DNA of 64,000 bases from Acinetobacter kookii (lineage in GTDB: Bacteria; Pseudomonadota; Gammaproteobacteria; Pseudomonadales; Moraxellaceae), in NCBI RefSeq assembly GCF_900096895.1, contig NZ_FMYO01000007.1, positions 62,001 through 126,000 of the forward strand. Reading direction: 5' to 3'. This document shows, piece after piece, positions 16,901 through 26,046 of the stretch; position 1 is the stretch's first letter; each line of letters starts with the position of its first letter. The notes under the pieces were generated by a model. The model had not been told where the DNA came from, made no database searches, and saw nothing but the letters and a program-made list of their open reading frames with translations. A program made the position numbers and the translations under genes.

Positions 16901-18268
16901 ATGACGCTGAGTTGTTTTAAAGCTTACGATATTCGTGGAAAATTGGGTGAAGAATTAAATGAAGACATTGCCTATAAAATTGGCCGGGCTTATGGACAGA
17001 TCTATCAACCTAAAACAGTGGTCATCGGTTGTGACATTCGTTTGAGCAGTGAAGGCCTGAAACAGGCGACCATTCGCGGTTTAAATGATGCAGGTGTCAA
17101 GGTACTCGATTTAGGCATGACGGGAACGGAAGAAGTCTACTTCGGTGCCTTCCACCTCGATGTTCAAGGCGGCCTTGAAGTGACTGCCAGTCATAATCCG
17201 ATGGATTACAACGGCATGAAACTGGTGCGTGAAAATGCACGCCCAATCAGTGCAGATACAGGCCTTAAAGAGATTCAAGTTCTAGCTGAATCTGGCATAT
17301 TTAATGACGTTGCCGTAAAAGGGACGACTGAAAAATACAATATCCTGCCTGAATTTGTAGATCACCTCATGACTTACATCGACGCTTCCAAGATCACACC
17401 GATGAAACTGGTGGTAAATGCGGGTAATGGTGCAGCAGGTCATGTGATTGATGCGATTGAAGAAAAATTCAAGGTTCTGAATGTACCGGTAGAATTTATT
17501 AAAATTCATCATGAGGCTGATGGCAGCTTCCCGAATGGCATTCCCAACCCGCTGCTGGTTGAAAACCGGGATAGCACGCGTCAAGCCGTTATTGAGCATG
17601 GGGCTGACATGGGACTTGCCTGGGATGGCGACTTTGACCGTTGCTTCCTGTTTGATGAAAAAGGCCAGTTCATTGAAGGCTATTATATTGTGGGTCTATT
17701 GGCACAAGCGTTCTTGCTGAAACAGTCGGGTGAGAAAATTGTGCATGACCCGCGCCTGGTCTGGAATACCTTTGACATTGTTGAACAATACCAAGGTGAA
17801 GCGATCCAGTCTAAATCCGGTCATTCTTTCATTAAAGAAAAAATGCGCGAGCATAATGCCGTATATGGCGGAGAAATGAGTGCACACCATTATTTCCGTG
17901 ACTTTGCCTATTGCGATAGCGGCATGATTCCATGGCTGTTAGCGGTGTCGGTATTGTCAGAAACCCAAAAACCGTTGTCTGCCCTGGTAGAAGAAATGAT
18001 TGAAAAATTCCCATGTTCAGGCGAAATCAACTTCAAAGTGGCAGATACCCAAACGACCATTCAAAAGATTTTTGATCACTATGCCGATCAAAATCCGGTC
18101 ATTGATCGAACAGACGGCGTGAGCCTGGATTTTGGCGCATGGCGTTTAAACGTACGCGCTTCCAATACCGAGCCATTACTGCGCTTAAATATTGAAAGCC
18201 GTGCAGATAGGAATCCTGAACCGATACAGGATTATGTCGATGAATTGACCCAACTGATTCAAGGCTAA
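16901..18268 (+). CDS. pgm: Phosphomannomutase/phosphoglucomutase
   Basis: A 455-residue alpha-D-phosphohexomutase of the ManB/AlgC type, interconverting glucose-6-P and glucose-1-P (and the mannose pair). The phosphoserine loop [13 protein letters not shown] holds S97, the metal loop DGDFDRCF lies near residue 242, the sugar loop [10 protein letters not shown] near residue 325, and the phosphate loop [12 protein letters not shown] near residue 422. It feeds GalU and RmlA with glucose-1-P. In Acinetobacter K loci this gene sits at the outer end of the galU-ugd-pgi-gne module, convergent with it, as here. Confidence 0.94.
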   Translation: MTLSCFKAYDIRGKLGEELNEDIAYKIGRAYGQIYQPKTVVIGCDIRLSSEGLKQATIRGLNDAGVKVLDLGMTGTEEVYFGAFHLDVQGGLEVTASHNPMDYNGMKLVRENARPISADTGLKEIQVLAESGIFNDVAVKGTTEKYNILPEFVDHLMTYIDASKITPMKLVVNAGNGAAGHVIDAIEEKFKVLNVPVEFIKIHHEADGSFPNGIPNPLLVENRDSTRQAVIEHGADMGLAWDGDFDRCFLFDEKGQFIEGYYIVGLLAQAFLLKQSGEKIVHDPRLVWNTFDIVEQYQGEAIQSKSGHSFIKEKMREHNAVYGGEMSAHHYFRDFAYCDSGMIPWLLAVSVLSETQKPLSALVEEMIEKFPCSGEINFKVADTQTTIQKIFDHYADQNPVIDRTDGVSLDFGAWRLNVRASNTEPLLRLNIESRADRNPEPIQDYVDELTQLIQG

Positions 18269-18281
18269 AATTGCTGCTATT

Positions 18282-18314
18282 AAAAAAGGAGCTTGATCGA
18301 AAGCTCCTTTTTTA
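18282..18314. terminator. Bidirectional terminator between pgm and galE
   Basis: aaaaaaggagct and agctcctttttt pair around a tgatcga loop, with A- and T-runs on both sides. It is placed exactly between two convergent genes. Confidence 0.85.
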
Positions 18315-18317
18315 TAC

Positions 18318-19340
18318 CTACTGGTTGCGATAACCATTCGGATTTTGCTTTTGCCAGTTCCAGCTGTCTGCCAGCATATCTTCCAAAGTATATTGCGGTT
18401 TCCAGCCTAACTCTTGCACAGCACGGCTATTGTCTGCAAATGAAGTCGCTACATCGCCTTCACGACGCGGCTCGATGCTATAGGCGACCGGCACATGGTT
18501 GACCCGTTCAAATGTTTTCACCACTTCTAAAACCGATGAGCCCTGACCGGTTCCAATATTCCAGGCACGACAGCCTTTTGCCATAAGGCGGTTATTCAAG
18601 GCACACAAATGCGCATTCGCCAAATCCACCACATGAATATAATCGCGCACGCCCGTCCCGTCAACGGTATCGTAATCATTGCCGAAGATCGCCAGTTTTT
18701 CACGACGGCCCACTGCGACTTGAGTGACAAATGGCATCAGGTTATTCGGAATGCCTTGCGGATCTTCTCCAATACGACCACTTTTATGCGCACCGACCGG
18801 GTTGAAATAACGCAGTAAGGCAATCGACCAGCGTTCATCTGCCAGGGACAATTTCTGTAAAAGCTGTTCAACCATCAGTTTGGTATAACCATAGTTATTA
18901 CTTGGCATACCTGTAGGCATGTCTTCATTTAAAGGCGAGACATTGGCCTCATCATACACGGTGGCCGATGAACTGAAGACCAGATTAAATACCCCTGCGC
19001 GCTGCATGGCCTGTACCAGTTGAATCGAGCCAGAAATATTATTGTCAAAATAAGCCAGTGGAATTTGCTGGCTTTCCCCTACCGCTTTTAGCCCGGCAAA
19101 ATGAATCACCGCATCAATGTGGTGCTGCTGAAAAACCTGATCTAGAACCTGTGCATCGCGAATGTCACCCTGCACAAAAGTCAGGGTTTTTCCGCAAATC
19201 TGTTGTACACGGTTTAAAGATTCTTCCGAACTATTGCAGAGATTATCCAGCACAATCACTTCATGCGCTGAATTTAAGAGTTCCACACAAGTATGCGAGC
19301 CAATATAGCCTGCACCGCCAGTCACTAAAATTTTAGCCAT
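18318..19340 (-). CDS. galE: UDP-glucose/UDP-GlcNAc 4-epimerase
   Basis: A 340-residue extended short-chain dehydrogenase. [10 protein letters not shown] at residues 8-17 binds [12 protein letters not shown] near residue 123 gives the catalytic Ser, and [10 protein letters not shown] near residue 150 gives the Tyr-Lys pair. It epimerises UDP-Glc to UDP-Gal, and in Acinetobacter K loci this gene (often called gne1) also may act on the N-acetylated sugars. It is the last gene of the minus-strand locus and overlaps pgi by 8 bp. Confidence 0.93.
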   Translation of the reverse strand: MAKILVTGGAGYIGSHTCVELLNSAHEVIVLDNLCNSSEESLNRVQQICGKTLTFVQGDIRDAQVLDQVFQQHHIDAVIHFAGLKAVGESQQIPLAYFDNNISGSIQLVQAMQRAGVFNLVFSSSATVYDEANVSPLNEDMPTGMPSNNYGYTKLMVEQLLQKLSLADERWSIALLRYFNPVGAHKSGRIGEDPQGIPNNLMPFVTQVAVGRREKLAIFGNDYDTVDGTGVRDYIHVVDLANAHLCALNNRLMAKGCRAWNIGTGQGSSVLEVVKTFERVNHVPVAYSIEPRREGDVATSFADNSRAVQELGWKPQYTLEDMLADSWNWQKQNPNGYRNQ

Positions 19341-21006
19341 GGGTTTTTCCTAATAGTATCTTTAATAAACCTTGAGTCGAGGCATCCAGCTCTGAAATGT
19401 TCTGACTTTCACCACTTAAAATCGGCAGCAGCTGATTGGCAATTTCCTTGCCTTTTTCAACCCCCCACTGGTCAAAGGGATTGATATTCCAGAGGACAGA
19501 CTGCACAAACACTTTATGTTCATACATGGCAATCAGCATCCCCAGACTATAGGGTGTCAGCTCTTTAAGTAAAATGGTGCTACTGGGCTGATTGCCTGCA
19601 TATTGTTTATAGACAGGTAAATCATTCAGTTCAGCCTGATCCAAGGCCTGATTGCCAAATGCCAGCAAGCGCGACTGTGCCAGACAGTTGGACAGTGCCA
19701 AATGATGCTGCTCGATCAAGGCATCGGCATTGTCTACATAAGTAAATTGCTGGGCATTATAGCGTTTTACGGGTGCAATAAAATCACAGCTGACGGCTTG
19801 TGTGCCTTGATGCAATAACTGGTAGAAAGCATGCTGGGCATTCGGTCCAACCTCACCCCACACAATCGGACAAGTATTGGTTTCAACGTGCTCCCCTGTA
19901 CGTTGAATCGATTTGCCATTCGATTCCATTTCCAGTTGCTGTAAATACGAAGCAAAATATTTTAAACGGCCATCATAAGGCAAAATGGCATGGGTCTGGA
20001 TATCTAGAAAGTTGGTATTCCAGGCACCCAGCAAGCCCATCAACACTGGAATATTCTTTGCAAAAGGAGCATTCCGGAAATGCTGATCCATGGCATAAGC
20101 CCCGGCCAGCAGCTGCTTGAAGCCTTCAACCCCAATGGTTAATGCAATTGGCAAGCCAATACACGACCAGAGCGAATAACGCCCACCGACCCAGTCCCAT
20201 AGCAACAACTGATTTTCAGGCGCAATGCCCCATTCGGTCATTTTCTCAGGTTTGGTGGATACTCCGATAAAATGGTGCTTGAGAATATACGGATGTTGAC
20301 CAAGTGCTTTTTCCAGCCACAAACGCACGGTTTGCGCATTGGATAAAGTATCAATGGTGCCAAAAGACTTGGATGAAATGATGAATAATGTCGTTTCAGG
20401 GCGTAGCTGATGCAATAATGCTGAAAGCTGGCTGCCATCTATGGTCGAGACAAAGTGTACATCTAAAGGCTTGGTGGTCTGTTTTTTAAAATCTGATAAA
20501 GCATGACTAACCATTAATGGCCCAAGATCCGACCCTCCAACACCAATATTGACCACATCCTGAATCACTTCCCCGGTTGCACCGCGAAACTGACCGGCAT
20601 GAATTTTTTCCACCAGGGCATACATGCGCTGAAGTTGCTGATGAACCTGCGCTGCAACGTCAGCATGCTGTTGATCATGCGGAGGCAAACGTAATGCCCA
20701 GTGCATCACTGCACGCTGTTCGGTATAGTTAATGGCTTCACGAGAAAACAGCCGTTTAATCCAGGGCTTGAGTTCTTGTGCATGGGCCCATTCAACCAAA
20801 CGGTCAAGTACAGCCTGATTGATCCGATGCTTGCTAAAATCGAAGACAATGGTCTCTAAATTTACAGAGAATTTTTGAAAACGGTCATCTTCTTCTGCAA
20901 AAAAATCGCTTAAATGCCTGTTCTCGTATTCATTTTTCAAGTTCACCAGCTTGTTTAGAACAGTATCAATCTCTTCTACTGGATAAGGTTGTGCTTGAGT
21001 CATCAT
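19333..21006 (-). CDS. pgi: Glucose-6-phosphate isomerase
   Basis: A 557-residue Pgi. The substrate loop [44 protein letters not shown] and the C-terminal [15 protein letters not shown] are all conserved. It interconverts glucose-6-P and fructose-6-P, linking GlmS substrate supply and sugar nucleotide synthesis. The start codon (ATG ATG) touches the ugd stop without a gap, and the 3' end overlaps galE by 8 bp, so the ugd-pgi-galE order is translationally tight. This matches the usual Acinetobacter capsule module. Confidence 0.95.
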   Translation of the reverse strand: MMTQAQPYPVEEIDTVLNKLVNLKNEYENRHLSDFFAEEDDRFQKFSVNLETIVFDFSKHRINQAVLDRLVEWAHAQELKPWIKRLFSREAINYTEQRAVMHWALRLPPHDQQHADVAAQVHQQLQRMYALVEKIHAGQFRGATGEVIQDVVNIGVGGSDLGPLMVSHALSDFKKQTTKPLDVHFVSTIDGSQLSALLHQLRPETTLFIISSKSFGTIDTLSNAQTVRLWLEKALGQHPYILKHHFIGVSTKPEKMTEWGIAPENQLLLWDWVGGRYSLWSCIGLPIALTIGVEGFKQLLAGAYAMDQHFRNAPFAKNIPVLMGLLGAWNTNFLDIQTHAILPYDGRLKYFASYLQQLEMESNGKSIQRTGEHVETNTCPIVWGEVGPNAQHAFYQLLHQGTQAVSCDFIAPVKRYNAQQFTYVDNADALIEQHHLALSNCLAQSRLLAFGNQALDQAELNDLPVYKQYAGNQPSSTILLKELTPYSLGMLIAMYEHKVFVQSVLWNINPFDQWGVEKGKEIANQLLPILSGESQNISELDASTQGLLKILLGKTHG

Positions 21007-22263
21007 TTAACGTCCTACCCCCATATAGGCAAATCCCTGCGCTTTCACATAGTCGGGATCGTAAATATTTCGACCATCCAAAATCAGCGGATGCTGCATG
21101 ATTTTTAATAAAGTCGGGTAATCCGGACTCCAATATTGTTTCCAGGCAGTTAACAGGCATAAGGCATGTGCGCCGTTTACGGCTTCATACTGGTCTGTAC
21201 AATAAATCAGGTCCGCACGATGTCCATAGACTTTCTCAATTTCCGCCAATGCCTGCGGATCATGCAATTTGACCGTCACGCCTTGTGCCCATAAGGCTTT
21301 CAGCATGATATGAATCGGTGACTGCTGGATACGTGCCGTATTTTCTTTAAAAGAGGCACCCCAAATTGCCACCGTTTTAGCTTTTAAATCGCCATGGTAA
21401 TAATTCCACAGTTTTCTAAACAGCAGCTCTTTTTGCTGTTCATTGATTTCCCAAACCTGCGCCAACAGCTGACTTTTAGCCCCTGTCCCGGACACGGTAT
21501 TGGCTAAAGTAAGAATATCATGCGAGAAGTTTTCTCCGCCAAAACCCGCACCTGGATACAGATAGGACGACCCGATCCGGCTATCCGCTGCCATGCCCTG
21601 ACGCACATGCTCGATATCAATGCCCAGTTTTTCAGCCACGACAGCCAAATCGTTGATATAGCTAATGCGTGTCGCCAACATGCCTGAAATGCTAAGCTTG
21701 GTAAATTCAGCATCCAAAATGGGCATAAATAAATATTGCTGATGGCGCGGAAATAATGGACGCAATAATTCCTGGATTTTGAGTTGAACCTTGCTTTGCT
21801 CACAGCCCACAATCAACTGTTCGGCTTGAGTCATGCTGGCCAAGGCATTCCCCTCCTGAATAATATCGGGTAAATACACCCAGTCATCTTCAGGTAAATA
21901 CTTTTGTAATTTGTCCGTGCCATGCAAGCCTAGCGTAGATGCATTAATCATCAGTTTAGGATGAATAATTTGACGTTGACCGATTGCTTTTAATATTTCA
22001 ATGCCTAAATTTTCTTCAGTCGGATTAAAACTAAAGAAATAGGCATCGATATCCAGGGCAATATCATTCAGGTGACAGTATTTTAAAAATCCATTTTTTT
22101 CCTGTTTATCCAGTAACTGTTTGACCGCATCATCTTGGGCATAGGCGTGTTCTAAAGTGCTTTTTTTTAGAAAATCACACCAATACACCTGATGGCCACA
22201 TTCGGCCAGCAATGCTGACAGGACGCCTGAATACAGGGTTTGTCCAAATACTGCAACCTTCAT
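21007..22263 (-). CDS. ugd: UDP-glucose dehydrogenase family protein lacking the catalytic Cys
   Basis: A 418-residue protein in the place and length of Acinetobacter K-locus ugd. Three domains fit the UDP-glucose/GDP-mannose dehydrogenase family. TKLSISGMLATRISYIND (residues 188-205) retains the conserved Lys region, and the C-terminal domain begins with TVAIWGASFKENT. Two signatures are changed. The N-terminal NAD loop reads FGQTLYSG rather than GxGYVG. The active site block normally GFGGxCxPKD reads GFGGENFSHD at residues 240-249, with no cysteine. By the known mechanism the thiohemiacetal-forming Cys is essential, so UDP-glucuronate synthesis by this protein is doubtful. Two other dehydrogenases with intact Cys lie at 35622 and 50246. 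Confidence 0.8.
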   Translation of the reverse strand: MKVAVFGQTLYSGVLSALLAECGHQVYWCDFLKKSTLEHAYAQDDAVKQLLDKQEKNGFLKYCHLNDIALDIDAYFFSFNPTEENLGIEILKAIGQRQIIHPKLMINASTLGLHGTDKLQKYLPEDDWVYLPDIIQEGNALASMTQAEQLIVGCEQSKVQLKIQELLRPLFPRHQQYLFMPILDAEFTKLSISGMLATRISYINDLAVVAEKLGIDIEHVRQGMAADSRIGSSYLYPGAGFGGENFSHDILTLANTVSGTGAKSQLLAQVWEINEQQKELLFRKLWNYYHGDLKAKTVAIWGASFKENTARIQQSPIHIMLKALWAQGVTVKLHDPQALAEIEKVYGHRADLIYCTDQYEAVNGAHALCLLTAWKQYWSPDYPTLLKIMQHPLILDGRNIYDPDYVKAQGFAYMGVGR

Positions 22264-22275
22264 CGTTCTACCGCC

Positions 22276-22948
22276 TTATAATACAAGTTCCTGGATAAGT
22301 GCTTTAAAGTTCTCACCCAATTTAGGATGATCTACGCCATACTGTAATAGGATTTTGAGATATCGGTTCTTCTATAATTTTTTACATCACAATACATTTA
22401 CCTTCTGCAGGGGATGCAGTTACCTCCTCAATGCCATATTGATCGACCAGATGATCCGGCCCAGCTTTCACCATAATTTGTGAAGCTTGAGATGGGTTAA
22501 AACTTTGAATCATTAAGCTTAGGTCATTGACCGGATCAGAATCTTTCACCAATACATCAGGCAGTAATACAGCAAAGTCATCTTCTCCAATCACATCTTT
22601 GGCACAGAGCACGGCATGTCCCAAACCCAAGGGTTGTGACTGGCGTACACTCACCATACTGACATGAGGGGGGAGAATTTCAGTAATTTCTTTGAATAAA
22701 TCAAATTTCTTTTTATTTTCTAAGGTCGTTTCCAGCTCAAAATTACGATCGAAATAATTTTCAATGGAGGCTTTGGAAGAGTGTGTCACTAAGATACTTT
22801 GTTCAATGCCTGCTGCGGCAGCTTCTTTAACCCCATATTCAATGGCAGGACGATTCACCACAGTCACCATTTCCTTAGGAATGGATTTACTTGCAGACAG
22901 AAAACGTGTGCCTAGACCTGCGACTGGGAGAATAGCTTTTTTGATCAT
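22276..22948 (-). pseudogene. galU: Resident galU with internal deletion
   Basis: From the ATG at 22946-22948 the frame reads as GalU for about 188 residues. It then stops at ECKCIVM-like residues (SPAEGKCIVM) at 22382. The last 30 or so codons of galU reappear directly afterwards (YGVDHPKLGENFKALIQEL, stop at 22276). About 70 codons in between, including part of the catalytic core, are missing. Several normally conserved residues are also changed (LGTRFLSASK for LGTRFLPASK, and VVNRPAIEYG for VVDRPAIEYV). The intact copy at 25060 is the working gene. Order itr-galU-ugd shows this is the resident copy. Confidence 0.88.
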
Positions 22949-22964
22949 ATTAACTAAGCTTAAC

Positions 22965-23579
22965 CTAACATACTTTTGAGTCATCTTTAGGTTCATTACC
23001 CTGGAACAATGAAGGTCCTACATGCCCAGGGGCATTAATACCATCACCCCTTGTCATTACGCCCACTGTTTTCCACATAATTTTAAAGTCTATCCTAATA
23101 TTATGGTTGTCTACATACCAAACATCACATTTAAAACGATCTTCATAATCCAGTTCATTACGACCGCTTACTTGTGCCAAGCCGGTCATTCCCGGTCTAA
23201 CCTCTAAACGTCGAGCTTGCTCAGGAGAATAAAGCTCAACAAATTCCTTAAGCATTGGTCGTGGACCAACCACGCTCATCTCACCTTTTAAAACATTTAT
23301 AAGCTGTGGCATTTCGTCTAGGCTTGTGGAACGGAGTTTTTGTCCAAAAGCAGTAATCCGTTGCTCATCTGGTAACGGATTACCTTCTTTATCAAAGGCA
23401 TCCTTCATAGAACGAAACTTAATCATTTTGAAAAGTTTACCATCTTTACCAGGTCGTTCTTGATAAAAAAAGACAGGCGAGCCAAGATTTTTTCGGACTT
23501 TAAGCGCCACAAAAACAAAGATAGGCGAAAGTACTATAAGAGCGATAGATGCAATAATAAAATCTATTAGTCTTTTCAT
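22965..23579 (-). CDS. PglC/ItrA-type initiating sugar phosphotransferase (first)
   Basis: A 204-residue monotopic phosphoglycosyl transferase that moves a sugar-1-P from UDP-sugar to undecaprenyl phosphate. An N-terminal membrane helix (LIDFIIASIALIVLSPIFVF) is followed by the KVRKNLGSPVFFYQERPG turn, MIKFRSMKDA, the catalytic Asp-Glu in TSLDEMPQLINV, the VVGPRPML block and RPGMTGLAQVSGRN. It matches the ItrA enzymes of Acinetobacter capsule loci in size. It directly precedes the broken galU. It resembles the transferase at 42195 but with a different C-terminal tail (ending PKDDSKVC). Confidence 0.9.
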   Translation of the reverse strand: MKRLIDFIIASIALIVLSPIFVFVALKVRKNLGSPVFFYQERPGKDGKLFKMIKFRSMKDAFDKEGNPLPDEQRITAFGQKLRSTSLDEMPQLINVLKGEMSVVGPRPMLKEFVELYSPEQARRLEVRPGMTGLAQVSGRNELDYEDRFKCDVWYVDNHNIRIDFKIMWKTVGVMTRGDGINAPGHVGPSLFQGNEPKDDSKVC

Positions 23580-23590
23580 AACAAATTCTC

Positions 23591-23891
23591 TACGGCCTTT
23601 TTTTTAATAAAGTTCATTTATTATTGAAATAATTTTTTTCATAGCTACCGGTTCAATATAATGCTCTATTAAAGTTTGCTTTGCAGAAATATGTTTCATA
23701 TTATGAAATTCATCATTAATTTTAAAAACTTGTTAGCCAACTTTTGGAGTTTCTATCATGAACTACCAATCCAAACGATGCTTCTTAACCAAAGCAGATC
23801 TTTCAGATTCCTCATTCCATTTTATTAGCCGCCTTAGAATAAATGGTAGGCTTTTATTGCAACACCAAGTTCATACACTCCTTCAGTAAGA
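23591..23891 (-). pseudogene. Remnant of a glycosyltransferase-like gene
   Basis: One minus-strand frame contains, in order, LRRLIKWNEESERSALVKKH, a stop, MIETPKVG, a stop, and VFKINDEFHNMKHISAKQTL followed by IEHYIEPVAMKKIISIINEL and a final stop just before the transferase at 23579. The last part has the look of the C-terminal helix of a GT4-type glycosyltransferase. Two in-frame stops and the loss of the 5' part mark it as a pseudogene. The family call is inferred from general resemblance only. Confidence 0.5.
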
Positions 23892-24097
23892 AACATCTCA
23901 AGCATTTAAGCCTTTAGACTCCCTTCTAGAATCAATCCTACCTATAAATTTAATATGATCAGCATTCACCGTTAGCCTCTCGAATCTAAAAACTTACTCA
24001 TATGCTCCTCTTCTAAAAAGTTTCAGATAATAATTTCAAGGATTCCATAATATTATGAATACCTTGCACCCGCGTATATTATCAAAAAATTAAAGAT

Positions 24098-24244
24098 TTA
24101 TTTTAAATAATGCCAAGAAAAATGCGAATGTACCAAATTATGCAATTTATCTTCCACATTATTACCCTCTACATCAACCCACTTCTGAATTACCCAATCT
24201 CTTTCATGAATCAAGAATTGATCATTTTTTGATGAATATTTGTA
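24098..24244 (-). pseudogene. 48-codon coding remnant, unknown family
   Basis: A minus-strand open stretch of 48 codons ends in a stop at 24098-24100. It reads FLIHERDWVIQKWVDVEGNN and then VEDKLHNLVHSHFSWHYLK. The aromatic, mixed-charge composition is protein-like in a very AT-rich background. It has no start and a stop at the other end (24245-24247). The original family was not recognised. Confidence 0.4.
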
Positions 24245-24495
24245 CTATATTTTTTTTAGCGTTCATGCATAATCTATGTATGAAATACATCAGCTCAAAG
24301 ATGCTTCTTTTTACTCAATTCAAGTAATACAGGAGCTTCTTATGATCAATTTTTCATTTAATACTTGAACCATCGAAGAAGCATTTTCCGACTAAAGGTA
24401 GCCACCCCTAAACTATGCTTGAAAGATATCAAGTTCATTTTTTATATAAGTAATTGAAAAATATCTAACTTTATCTAAGTGCTCTAAACTACAGC

Positions 24496-25050
24496 TCAAT
24501 GATTGATATAACCAATCCGTGTTGCAACCCTCCCGGAAATATGAAGTTTAGTCAATTCAGCATTTAAAACAGGCATAAATAGAAACTGCTGCTGACGGGA
24601 AATAAAAGATGTAACAATTTCCTGACTTTGTTTTAAACTTCAGATGGGTTACAGACTACGATTAACGGCTCGGTTTTTGCCATACTTTGTAGCGCATTGC
24701 CTTCCTGAATCGCATCTGGCAAATCAATCCAATGATCATCAACCAGCATTTTTCGAAATTTTTCAGTTACATCCATCACCTAAGTTGAAACATGAATAAT
24801 TCAGCACTATTGTAATTATTCTAAAAGATCTAGCTCTAGTGTTCTTTAGTCGGATTGAAACTGGAAAAATAAGCATCAATCTCAAGACTCAAATCAGATA
24901 AGTTACAACATTTAAGCAACCCACTTTCAGCTTTTTTCAGTAAACGATTGACTGCTGAAATAGATCCCCCTATACCTGATGTCCACATTCGAAAAGCAGT
25001 ACAGACATTACACAGGCATAACGTGTTTGGCCAAATATTGTAACTTTTAT
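24496..25050 (-). pseudogene. ugd: Decayed second copy of ugd (N-terminal half)
   Basis: Minus-strand reading from 25050 gives KVTIFGQTRYACVMSVLLF and ECGHQV before a stop, clearly related to the start of the ugd-like gene at 22263 (KVAVFGQTLYSGVLSALLA and ECGHQVYW). The start codon is ATA instead of ATG. Further homologous blocks follow at DNA level, such as the FFSFNPTEE, IQEGNAL and AEFTKLSISGMLATRISYI regions, with several stops and deletions. Homology ends near 24496, at about residue 207 of the intact protein. It lies directly after the intact galU, as expected for a second galU-ugd module. Confidence 0.85.
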
Positions 25051-25059
25051 ATTGTGGGC

Positions 25060-25935
25060 TTATAGAGCAAGTTCTTGAATTAAAGCTTTAAAGTCCTCAC
25101 CCAATTTAGGATGATCTACGCCATAATGTAACACGGCTTTCAAATAACCCAGTTTGCTGCCGCAATCAAAAGTTTGACCTTTCATTCGATAGGCTTCAAC
25201 CACTTCTGTCTTTTGTAATTCTGCAATCGCATCGGTGAGTTGAATTTCATTGCCTGCACCTTTCGGGGTATTTTCCAATAACTGCATAATCTTGGCAGGC
25301 AGGACATAACGTCCAACCACAGAAAGATTGGAGGGTGCCGTGCCGACTGCCGGTTTTTCTACAATCCCTTGCATTTTAATACTTTCACCCTCTAAAGGTG
25401 AACTTGCAACATCGACAATACCGTATTGATCGACCATATGATCCGGCACAGCTTCCACCATAATTTGTGAAGCTTGAGATGAATTAAAACGCTGAATAAT
25501 CAAACTTAGGTCATTAACCGGATCAGAATCTTTCACCAATACATCAGGCAGTAAAACAGCAAAGTCATCTTCTCCAATCACTGCTTTGGCACAAAGTACG
25601 GCATGACCTAGACCGAGTGGTTGTGGCTGACGTACGCTGATCACACTCACATGCGGGGGTAAAATCTCGGTAATTTCTTTAAGCAAATCGAATTTCTTTT
25701 TACTTTCAAGTGTGGTTTCCAGCTCAAAATTACGGTCAAAGTAATTTTCAATCGATACTTTAGATGAATGGGTCACCAGAATAATCTGTTCAATTCCTGC
25801 CGCAACAGCCTCACGTACCACATACTCAATGGCCGGACGGTCGACCACCGTGACCATTTCTTTAGGAATGGATTTACTGGCAGGCAAGAAACGTGTACCG
25901 AGGCCTGCAACCGGAAGAATAGCTTTTTTAATCAT
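25060..25935 (-). CDS. galU: UTP-glucose-1-phosphate uridylyltransferase (intact copy)
   Basis: A 291-residue GalU making UDP-glucose from glucose-1-P and UTP. The nucleotide-binding loop AGLGTRFLPASKSIPKEM lies at residues 9-26, followed by QPLGLGHAVLCAK near residue 105 and VLLPDVLV near residue 127. GIVEKPAVGTAPSNLSVVGR is near residue 185. The length is normal. It is followed by the decayed ugd, and preceded by the WcaJ-type transferase 111 bp upstream. It is the only complete galU in the window, because the copy at 22276-22948 is broken. Confidence 0.95.
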   Translation of the reverse strand: MIKKAILPVAGLGTRFLPASKSIPKEMVTVVDRPAIEYVVREAVAAGIEQIILVTHSSKVSIENYFDRNFELETTLESKKKFDLLKEITEILPPHVSVISVRQPQPLGLGHAVLCAKAVIGEDDFAVLLPDVLVKDSDPVNDLSLIIQRFNSSQASQIMVEAVPDHMVDQYGIVDVASSPLEGESIKMQGIVEKPAVGTAPSNLSVVGRYVLPAKIMQLLENTPKGAGNEIQLTDAIAELQKTEVVEAYRMKGQTFDCGSKLGYLKAVLHYGVDHPKLGEDFKALIQELAL

Positions 25936-26046
25936 TACATCACACTTCTAAGTTTAAAAATTATTAAAATAATTCTAATCATAAAACTATTTTAAAATTC
26001 CACTAATTACGAATAAAAAGACTACATATATTGATATTATACCGAC

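Larger units (their letters stand above)
23580..24495. other. Decayed stretch with remnants of glycan-type genes
   Basis: No intact gene lies in these 0.9 kb. Minus-strand reading reveals coding-like remnants, listed separately at 23591-23891 and 24098-24244. A further frame near 24310-24430 gives SENASSMVQVLNEKLII after two stops. These remnants are consistent with genes that once stood between the two itr-galU-ugd modules. Confidence 0.55.

Noticed and set aside
22949..22996. N-terminal extension of the broken galU
   Set aside because: It overlaps the transferase gene, and the GalU sequence begins at the ATG at 22946-22948.
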